Part shown: in pieces, positions 54,501-64,000 of the stretch | Position numbering within the stretch: the first letter of the stretch is position 1 | Layout of the letters: each line of letters opens with the position of its first letter | Origin: Phialophora verrucosa | Taxonomy: Eukaryota; Ascomycota; Eurotiomycetes; Chaetothyriales; Herpotrichiellaceae | Direction: 5' to 3' | Length of the DNA: 64,000 nucleotides | NCBI GenBank assembly: GCA_002099365.1 | Contig: MSED01000010.1 | Coordinates: 727,480 to 791,479 of the forward strand | Notes under the pieces: generated by a model | What the model saw: only the letters and a program-made list of their open reading frames with translations | Databases searched by the model: none | Told to the model about the DNA's origin: nothing | Position numbers and translations under genes: made by a program

Positions 54501-57500
54501 ACTAGATTTACTTTATATACTATATTAGCTAACCGATATATAGGAACTATAGTATCGCGTAAATGAGGCCGGTTAGTTACGTCGCTTATCGGCTTTAAGC
54601 TTAATATAACTATTATTAAGTATAAAGAGCTTCGGGCTAAGGTAGTATGATATAAAGATTAAGCTAAAACTATTTATAATAACGTTTTACTCGCTAATAA
54701 GAAGAATACTTTAACTTTTATATAGTTTATTATAGTAAAGGACGCCTATACTAAGTATAAGAAGTAAATTAAGGAACTCGATTAATAGAAGATATAATAT
54801 AATAAGTAGTAAGTAGAATTTATTATTAGTAGCTTCGACTTTAAGATTAGCGACTTAAATAATAGTAAAACTACTATCTTTAAGCGTAAATTAGTATTAT
54901 TACTACTTCGCCTTTTAAGCGAAGATAAAGTTTACTTATTAGCTAAGAAGGCTAAGGGTACTTATATCTCTAGTAAAGCTATAGATAAGCGTCTTAAGTA
55001 GAGCCTACCGACTCTATATCGGCTCTTAGCTCGAAAGCGATCTCGACTAGCCGCTAATAACGATAGGAATATATTAGTTAATGATACTACTATTAAAGAG
55101 GCCGATATTAAATAAGATATTAGCTTAAAAACTTTATTATATAAGTAGCCTAAGGCCCCCGCACTTAATATTATTAATTTCTTTAACGATAAGAGCGAGT
55201 TATCCGGATCTTCTACTCTATTTACTAGTATAGATAAAAAGAGACTTTATTAGGCGTATAAAAATAAGAAGCTTTAGGACGCTAAGATTAAACTAGACTA
55301 TAATCTTTTAGCCTGTAACTAAATACTTTACTAGTTCTAACCTTTATTTAAACTCGGACTTCGCTATATTAAGCTAATATAGTCGTTAGAATATAATTAA
55401 GTATTTATCGCCGGCTACCTTAAACTTAAGAATACTTAGTAACTTAAAGAAGTCGTTAAGAAAATCTAGCTCTATATTTTTACCTTTAGCGCGTAGAAGC
55501 GGGAGGGATTTAATATTTTTAGTATTATTAATAAGTTAATATACAGTTTTAATATTATTATTAAGAAAATCTCTAAAGATAAAAATACTAATAGTAGCTA
55601 GCTTTATTTAGCTACTATTAATTATTTAGATAAACTCTATAAGAATAGTAATTATTTTAATAAATTCGCTAAATATATTAAGATAAATAAGAGTATATTT
55701 CCTAAAGCTATATAAGTAATATAAATCTTATAGATTATTAAGCGCTTCTTAATTATCTTTATTAACTTTATAAAGTTTCTAGAACTAGACTAACTCCGCT
55801 AAACTTATATTGCGATACTAGAAGACTTTAAATATATCTTTATCTTAATTCGGTTCGCGATAGTATACTATAAGAAGTCTAAGATATCTAACTTTAGTAA
55901 TAAAAACCTCGCTCTAGTATAATACTTAACTAATATTAAGTATAACTTTTTCTTAGAAGGTACTACTACTTCTGTTAAGTTAAAGGTATTTAAGGAATTT
56001 AAAGGGGATCTATTAATCTTTCTAGATAATACCGGATATAGCTTTAATAATATTATCGAAAAGCTCCTTATTAATAAGTACCTCTATAATATTAACGAAC
56101 TCGTTTATAATAATAATATAATCGCCGCCCGGCTTAATATAATTATAAATAAAATTAAGATATATTTATCTTAATTCGCGTCTAACTAATGTCTCCCTTA
56201 ACTACCTTATTATAGGCGCTTTAGAGAGTAGTAGATAGAATAAATCTATTATACCTTTATTTACTAGATTTAGTTTATATACTACTTTCTCTCTCCTTTA
56301 CTATATCTCGTCTTTATTTTACTATATTAAATATAGCTAACTTTTATACTATAGAGAAGAACTAAATAGTTATAAGATATATAGCGTAAACCTTTTAGTA
56401 TAGATACCTTAAAATAAGTCCTTAAAGGTTACGCTAAAGGCTATTAGATTATTTATAATATCTTCTCGGATAAATTTACACTTTACGCTATTAATAATAT
56501 CACTTAAGGCGAGTCTATATCTACGGTAGAATAAGCTAACCTAGACGGGTCTAATAACCTTATAGTAAAAGAATAAGTTCTAGAAACTTAGTAGAAGTTT
56601 TAAAAGCTTTAATCGAACCTTACTACTATTTATACTAATATATCTAGCTATACTAAGGCCGCTAAAGCCTTTAGTTTCGACTTTAACCCGACTAAAATTA
56701 ACGATGTCCGCTTCTATCCTTTAAATAATATATTAAAGTCCCCGTTTATTCCTAAATACTATTAGATAATCGGTATCGCTTAGTAGCTAGAGATAGAGGA
56801 CTCGCTTATTAGCGGCGGTATTCTTAGTAATAACTATAGCCTAAGTAAGATAAATTAGTATACTATATTAGTCTTTTATACTATAATAAAAGAGAACCTT
56901 TAATACCTCTAATATAAGGAAGCCTATAAAGTTATCTAGAAGTATAGAGAAGTACTATTATTAGTAGAGATATTCGATTTTTAATTAACGCTTATTATCG
57001 CTCCTCTAAAGACTATATATATCTAAGTTAATAAGCTTTCTAAATATTAAGTCGCTAATAACGGTACTTTATTACTTTATATATATATCTTCTATAGATT
57101 TAATAAGATATTTAGCAGCGATATTAAAGAGCGTATAAAGCTAATACTTCTCGACTTTAACGCTAACCGAGTATATATTTAGATTAAGTATAAGTTTCTA
57201 ATTAATAACTTTTAATTTACCTTTAGTGTTATTTAGATAGCGTATAATTCTATAATCGCGCGTACCTTAATAAGTAATAAGAAGTTAGATAAGGATAAGT
57301 TTACTACGGCCGCGAGTATTAAGTTATATAGTTAATCTTCTCTCTTTAATATAATTTATAAATTAAATTTATTTAGTATATCTCCTTTATTAGATCTAGT
57401 CTAAAGACTATCCTAACCTCCTCTTTTACTATTTTAGATTTATTCTATATATTATTTTATCTTCTTCTACCTTTTATTTTATATTATATATACTTTATTC

Positions 57501-60500
57501 TTTATTAAATATATTACATTAACCTTATTCTTAAGAGATAATACTATAGAAGAGCGGTCCGATTATCTTATTGAAGCTTATAACTATACTCGTACTAAAA
57601 ACTTAATATCGTCTTCTATAGAAATCGCTAAATAAAACCGATAGTCTTAAGCTATATATTAAATTACCCGGAAGCTTAAAGTTATACGCTATAATAAAAA
57701 GTTTAGTTCCCTTATTAATAACGATAATAATACTAATAAAGTTCTACTTAATATTAAATTCGAGAATAATTATATTGTCTATAGCTTAAAATAGGGTAAG
57801 CTTTTTATTTAATAAATATATAATAAGAGGTATAAGCTAAAGAACTATAGAATATAAAATATTATCGCTATCGAAAAATTATATTACCTTAAGAAGTAGA
57901 TTATAATAACTATACTAATAATTAATAGAGTCGAAGATCTTTTAGGCTATTTTTATTTTTTTTAGCGGCCTATATAGAAGAGTAACTTAGAAGAGCTAGA
58001 TAACTTCGGCTTACTATAGGATCCGGTTAAGATCTTTTCGGATAATAATATCGCGGTTATTAGAGATAACTACCTTAACTATATTATTAAGTATAGACGC
58101 TAGCCGCTCTATTAGCTTAATCCCTATATCTTCGCTAGTATAGTATCGCGTAAATTCTTTAACTAGTTTATATTTACTAGTCGTATCTTATAGTTTATCC
58201 TTAGATATATTTAGCTCCGTTAAACTATAGCTTTAAAGATTTAGCTTATAGGCGATAACTATTATTAGCTAGATATTAACGTACCTTTCTATTATATCGC
58301 TAAGGTTAAATTAGAAATAAGTATATATAAATAGGCCTAGTATAATAAAATCTAGTTAACTATATCGCGGTTTCTCGGGAAAAGCGGCGGTATTATATCT
58401 ATTAAGGGTAAGAAGCCTATTATTAAGTAGATCGATAAGCGTAATATAATAGTATATCGTCTCTTAAGTCTAGCGTCTTTTAACCTTTAACTTATCGCTC
58501 TTATTATAAGTAAGTATAGCTATAGAGCTATTTAAGCCTAAGAGTAAGCTAACACCGCTTACGATTATAGCTTTAGCGAGTATTTCTACTTAACTTATCC
58601 TATACTAACTATACTAAATTATATAGAATATATTAGTATATATAGCTACTTTATCGGCGAGTTAATAAAGCTTCGGTACGCTACTCGATATATCTATAAC
58701 TCTATATTTAGTGACGATAATAGCTAATTTAAGGGTAAGACTATCTTTTATATTAACTAGCCGTATATATAATAGGGCCTAGATATATATTTATATAACT
58801 TAGGAATCCTATACTATACTATTTAGCTTAGTATTACCGCTATTAAGAAGACTATTATTTTATATAATTAAAATAACCTAGAGGATAAAGTTCTCTTCTT
58901 ATTACTTAATAGTTATTCTACCTTACTTAGGCTTAACCTTTAAGGCGCCTATTATAAGATTATAGTATTAAATATACCTAAGAATATATTAATATTCCTA
59001 TAGATTATTAGCCGCGTTTATTATATTAGTTAAAAGGTAATATAGTATATTTAGGTCTATTATATCTAGAGTACTTATAACTAATAGATCTTCGCTAACG
59101 CGATAGCGAAAATATTTATATAGATAGCCGGTGAAGTTAACGTAACGCGTTAGAAAATCTTATAGAACGACCGAGAATAGATACTATTAGCGGTAAAGGA
59201 TATAACTTTATAAGAAGCTTATAAGCTTATATAGATATACTTTAACTTATATTACTAATAATAATATAAAGAGTATATTTAATTTCTTTATAGTTCGCGC
59301 TACTCTTACTTAGAATAGCGTTATCTAAAACTTTAATATTCTTTAACCGATCTTAATAAAGCCTCTATATAGTACTCTACCGCTCGCTATATCTCTCTCC
59401 CGACGGTAAGTTTATAGTAAAAAACTTCTAAGCGCGACCTTATTATCTGCTTTACTTATAAATTAATTACTTTTAGTTTATAAATTAGATCTAGTATTAA
59501 CTATACTAATAGATTTAGTCTAGAGACTACTCTCTTTCCCGATAATTTAGCTAACTTTTTACTCTCTATAGAAGCTAATATCGCTACTTATAAGATGTTA
59601 ATCTATCGCTATCGAGATAGTATATATATCTATACGGGCGGTATATTTATCGAGATAATCTTATATAGAAGGGTTATTAAATAGTAACCGGTAAATATTA
59701 ACTATAACCCTTAAACCTATAAGTTTCGGTGTATATATAATAATCGCGTTATTAATAAAGTTTCGATATAGCTTTAAGACGTTAATACCCTATATTTAAT
59801 TAACTTAAATAGAATAGACCGTTATAATTCTATATATAAAGTATAGTACTATACTATTAAAGACTAAGTTATCTTCGCGCCCTATTTAATACTCGGATAT
59901 AACTTTATTTACTAGAATATTATACTAACTATCGTCTGTACTAATAAGGAAGACGCTTATTAAGCTTATACTAAAGATAATAGAGAGTTTAATAGACTTT
60001 ATAATAATAACTTGTCCTTATATATCTCTAAGGCCGACGGTCTATTTAACTATAGTACTTTACTTAACTGTTACTCTTATCCTACTTTCGAATAACTTAA
60101 CGCTCTAGATACTCTCGTTATACTACTCTATTAGCCGATTTAACTATAGAATCTAGATAATAATAGTAGCTCTAAAGATATACTAAAGTCCCCTTTAATA
60201 GGTAAGGTAAATCCTTCTCTTTTTAGTTAAATAGTAAATAAAGCTCTAACCCTCTCGCGTCCTCTATCGCTCGATAATAACTCTTTATTTAGCCCTCTTC
60301 TCGGTTAAAGCGGTAAGGCTAATTAGTATAACGCTCTTCTATATCCTCCGCCGTCCTTTTCTTAATATCTTAGGTCTAGTACTACCGATAATAAATAAAT
60401 ATATATTAACTCGCGTTTATTAAAAAAGTAATATAGAGATTTAAGTTAAGTAAACTTTAGTAGAAACTTAAGAATAGTAAATATATAACTAGAGCTAAAG

Positions 60501-62869
60501 GATAGTAAATAATAGATATTTTAGGATAGTAACCGATAAGTGCTTAATAATAGTAGATAATATATATATAATAATAGTAAATATAAGGTACTCGACGATA
60601 CTAGGTGCGCTATAGGTACTTAAGATAATAAATATTATAGTAACTAGTAGCTATAATATAGCGATATAAATTAGCCGCTAACTTAAATATATAGCGATTT
60701 CTATTCGAAGTAAATAGACTAGTAGATAAATAAGTATAATAAGTATTTTATAATAATAGATATAAATAATACTATTATAAGTACCCTTAATATTAGTTTA
60801 ATATATATAGTCCTTATTTCCTTCGGTCTTAAGCTATTAAATAACTATAAGTTATAGATAATAGAATAGATCTAGTTAAAGGTATCGTTAGATTTATTCT
60901 ATATCCTATTTTATATAGATTATCGACTTTTATTTAGTACTTAATCTAGTATTTCTCTAGTGCTAGTAGATTTATCTTACCTTTTATTAACTATATTATC
61001 TATTTAATATTGCGGTATATATATAATAGTCCTCTAGACGCCTCGTCGGCGATAGTAATACTAATTTAATTATTTAGTACCCGCTTTAAGGCTATAAGCT
61101 TTTATATTATATAGATATAAATAATTAGCTTTATATCTCGCCTCCTAAATCTATAGCGATATATTTATCTCTTTAAATAAGTCGCTTTATTTTATTATAT
61201 ATTATAACTAACTATACTTTTATATTTATTATATATCGCTACTTACTTTAATATTTTATAACTCTTTAAGTCTTAATAATATTTAGTTATATATTACTTT
61301 ATTCTCCCCTCTTTACTCTTTTCTTCTTTCTCTCTCCTTTAGTTTAATCTAGTACTTTACCTCTTAACGTCTCTTACTAATGTCTTATTATATACTACTC
61401 TATAGTTATATAACTAAAGACTATAACTTATTTTATCTAAAGATCTAATATATATTAAGGATCGTATTTAGTAATAGTATCGCCCTTATTTTTATCTTAT
61501 TTATATATTAACTTTCTTAGTCTCTAGATATAACCTATACTCTATATATAGATCTAACTTACCTAGAATATAAATATAATAGGGGGGTAACTATCTATAT
61601 AAGCGAAGACTCTAGATATAGCTATATTTACTATACTTTATATAAAGAGGGCGAGAGACTTATCTAGATAAGATTTACTATAATACTTATTAACGCTTAC
61701 TATATATAGGTTGAAGATTAGTTTCGCCGGTATAAAAGCCCCCCTTCCTTTATTAGGCGCTAAGATATATTTAAGAGCGAAGGACTTAGTGCTAATATTA
61801 ACGCTATAGATAAAGCGGAAGTTAGCGTTATAAGGAGTACTAATAATAGCGATTATAGTAATTAAGATAAGGTCGATATTAGTAATAAAGATAATATTTA
61901 TACTAGTAATAAGGATAAGGTTAATACTAATAATAATAATAAGGATATATCTTACTTTAATTTTTATAGGGAGAATATAAATCTTAAGGTAAACTTCTAC
62001 TAATTTTATATCGCTTAAAATAGGTTTTACCTATATTATAGGGTATCGCTAAGCGCGTATAGCTTTAATAATAATAACTTTAAGTTTAAGTACCTATATA
62101 ATAATAAATAATAGAGTAAAGTATAGATAATAATATTATAGACTAAGGAAAGTATTAGCTATAGCTATAGACCGTAATAGAGAAGCTATAAGTCGAGTAG
62201 AGGGTTTTTACTAATATATTATAGGGTAAAGATATTAAGTTAATATAGTATATATTATAGTTATATATTAAATAGCTTAAATATAATATATAGTAACTAA
62301 AATAGTTATCTTTATATAGAGGCGTATATAATATTTATTTTATTATTAATTAATCTCCTTAACCTTAATAATATACTTTATTAGTATATCCGCTAACTTC
62401 TTACTCTTCGCTCTTTTTATCCTTCTTCGCGTATTTTATTTACTATATCCTCTACTCTCGACTAACTTTCTTAATCTTAGTAGTATAGCTTACTTTAATT
62501 AACCGATTATAGGGCTTAAATTTCTATATTACCTTAATTAAATTATAGATAAGGGTAAGATAAGTTAACTTACCCTTACCGTCTAGAGTATATATATTAA
62601 AGATATTAATATAGTCTTTATTAGACTTATATATATTAGCTAGATTATTATATAGGTTATCTTTACTAACGTTAAGTTAATTAGGGTGTATAATATTGGT
62701 AAAGAGAAGAGGAAGGTACTATTATCTAATTAAAGACTCTTTATATATATATAGTTAATATAGCTATAGGTTTTTATAGCGCTAATATATCGGATATAAG
62801 AATCTTTAATAATAAGTTAAATAAATTAACTATAGCGTTTCGATACTAACTATATATTTATCCTAAAAG

Positions 62870-62965
62870 GTAACTATTAATATATTTATTTCGGGGGGTA
62901 ACTAGCTATATATTTATTTTAGGAGGTAACTAACTATATATTTATTTTAGGGGGTAATTATCTTT
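62870..62965. repeat. Short tandem repeat, ~30-bp unit
   Basis: Three units of the form GGTAACTAACTATATATTTA followed by TTTTAGG(A/G), at a period of about 30 bp, with single-base differences between units. Confidence 0.7.
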
Positions 62966-63450
62966 ATTATTTACTTACCTTTCTAATTTTTATCTACTCT
63001 TTTACTCTTTTTATATTTTCCTATTTATTCTATACTCTTTATATTTTACTTATTCTATACCGTTCTATATTAATATTATAATTAATTCCCTATTATTACC
63101 TTCTATAGTCGATATATTATACCTCTCCTCTATAATTATCTTTTATCTAATCTATTCTTATATATTTACGGTAGCGATTACGGGTCCCTTATTAAATAAA
63201 GAGGAGATAAAGTTTATCTCTTTACTAAAAGCGGCCTTAATAGGGTTCTAGCGAGAGAGGTAGACTTTATCTTTATTATATTTAGGGTAAAGTAATAATA
63301 CTTAAATATTATAATATAGAAAAGTATACTTCTACCGATAATATATACTATTATCCTATATCTAAGAAGTAAGGATAAGTATAGGACGTAAAATAAATCT
63401 ATTCTAGATACTATCTTAACGGTATTATATATATAAATAATATTATAGTT

Positions 63451-63745
63451 AATTAGATCTATTCTAGCTATTATTTTAATAGTATTATATATATAGATAG
63501 TATAGGATATAGACTAGATCTATTTTAGATCCTACTCCCGCGGTCCTACTCTTATATCGCTATATAAAATAACTAGATTTATTTTATATCTTACTCCTAT
63601 ATCGCTATATAAAATAACTAGATTTATTTTATATCTTACTCCTATATCGCTATATAGAATAACTAAATCTATTCTATATCCTACTCTATATAACTGTACT
63701 CCTATATTACTATAAAGGATAACTAGATCTATTCTATATCCTATT
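63451..63745. repeat. Subterminal tandem array, 45-60 bp units
   Basis: The word AACTAGATTTATTTTATATC or a close variant starts at 63451, 63511, 63571, 63616, 63661 and 63721. The units are 45 or 60 bp long and share a CCTATATCGCTATATA block. The array ends about 100 bp before the non-RIP spacer. Confidence 0.8.
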
Positions 63746-63845
63746 TTATATTACTTTAGATATATACGCCGACCGCTATAGACCTAGACTTATTCTACTT
63801 CCGGCTTAGGGTTACCGCGATAGTATAATTATATAATAAGGTAGA

Positions 63846-63907
63846 TAGGGTTAACCCGTCGCGTACCCGGCTCACATAAGTAAAAACATCAGCGGCAGGG
63901 CAGGTGG
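63846..63907. other. Telomere-proximal spacer of normal composition
   Basis: About 60 bp in which CpA reappears (CACATAAG, ACATCAGCGGCAGGGCAGG). It begins with AGGGTTAACCC at 63847, which looks like a head-to-head telomere fragment, and ends in GGTGG directly before the first TTAGGG. Confidence 0.6.
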
Positions 63908-64000
63908 TTAGGGTTAGGGTTAGGGTTAGGGTTAGGGTTAGGGTTAGGGTTAGGGTTAGGGTTAGGGTTAGGGTTAGGGTTAGGGTTAGGGTTAGGGTTA
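63908..64000 (+). repeat. Telomere, (TTAGGG)15.5
   Basis: Fifteen perfect TTAGGG units plus TTA run to the end of the window. The G-rich strand reads toward the end, as required for a true right-hand chromosome end. No variant units are present. The sequence simply stops, so the real telomere may be longer. Confidence 0.99.

Larger units (their letters stand above)
45285..63845. other. RIP-saturated AT-rich subtelomeric isochore
   Basis: About 18.5 kb of DNA rich in TpA and nearly free of CpA and TpG; many 60-base stretches contain none. CpG, CpC and CpT cytosines remain, so cytosine loss is specific to CpA, the classical target of repeat-induced point mutation. Because ATG and TGA contain TpG and CAA/CAG became TAA/TAG, no reading frames survive on either strand. 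Many stretches still look like former coding DNA (three-base texture, GC-richer third positions, for example about 50-53 kb and 54.6-60 kb), so the region was probably made of repeated mobile or multicopy elements. I could not identify any of them by family from the mutated sequence. Confidence 0.9.

Noticed and set aside
46500..63800. Specific transposon families or a telomere-linked helicase in the RIP region
   Set aside because: Coding texture is visible but mutation has removed starts and introduced stops throughout; no motif could be read reliably, and I did not attempt to restore sequence.
1..64000. CRISPR array, bacterial operons, prophage or origin
   Set aside because: Telomere, spliceosomal introns and RIP show a fungal chromosome; no direct repeat-spacer pattern of CRISPR type was seen.

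Overview
The window is the right-hand end of a chromosome from a filamentous ascomycete (Pezizomycotina; a Dothideomycete is my guess, not proven). The sequence supports this in four ways. It ends in 15.5 TTAGGG units in the orientation expected at a right end. Its introns are short (40-66 bp) with CTAAC/CTGAC branch sites. It encodes typical fungal families: a Zn2Cys6 regulator with a fungal-specific domain, a group I P450 and a sugar-porter MFS protein. About 18.5 kb of AT-rich DNA has lost almost every CpA/TpG, the mark of repeat-induced point mutation (RIP).

Layout. 1-10.4 kb is GC-balanced and gene-poor, with a few doubtful gene remnants and a ten-copy satellite of about 167 bp (7.7-9.34 kb). 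10.4-31.2 kb is a block of large, mostly intronless genes that I mostly cannot name: a microbial-type poly(ADP-ribose) glycohydrolase-like protein, an interrupted gene with an RG-rich start, a 536-aa unknown, an 843-aa coiled-coil protein, two proteins with N-terminal Cys clusters (one carrying two in-frame 15-bp minisatellites), and a second coiled-coil gene. The second coiled-coil locus is broken up, and its 3' piece is related to the C-terminal domain of the first. Two genes in this block are each interrupted by a single in-frame TAG.

31.8-43.5 kb is a compact, intron-rich metabolic cluster: MFS sugar-type transporter, SnoaL-like protein, Zn2Cys6 regulator, alpha/beta hydrolase, short-chain dehydrogenase, cytochrome P450 and a 4-coumarate-CoA-ligase-like enzyme with a C-terminal peroxisomal signal. 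Exon structures were solved by eye; the multi-exon models keep frame and give normal family lengths. Two gene pairs are divergent, and CGGAG elements recur in both shared promoters and upstream of the ligase. A reasonable inference is uptake, hydrolysis, oxidation and CoA-activation of a small carboxylic or aromatic compound, under the linked regulator. No PKS, NRPS or terpene synthase is visible.

45.29-63.85 kb is the RIP-saturated isochore, with no surviving reading frames. It holds a 98-bp inverted repeat at its border, a (TAA)n tract, a four-run C-rich/G4 sequence, a small element with terminal inverted repeats, a dispersed short repeat family and 45-60 bp tandem repeats next to the telomere. 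A roughly 60-bp spacer of normal composition separates it from the TTAGGG array.
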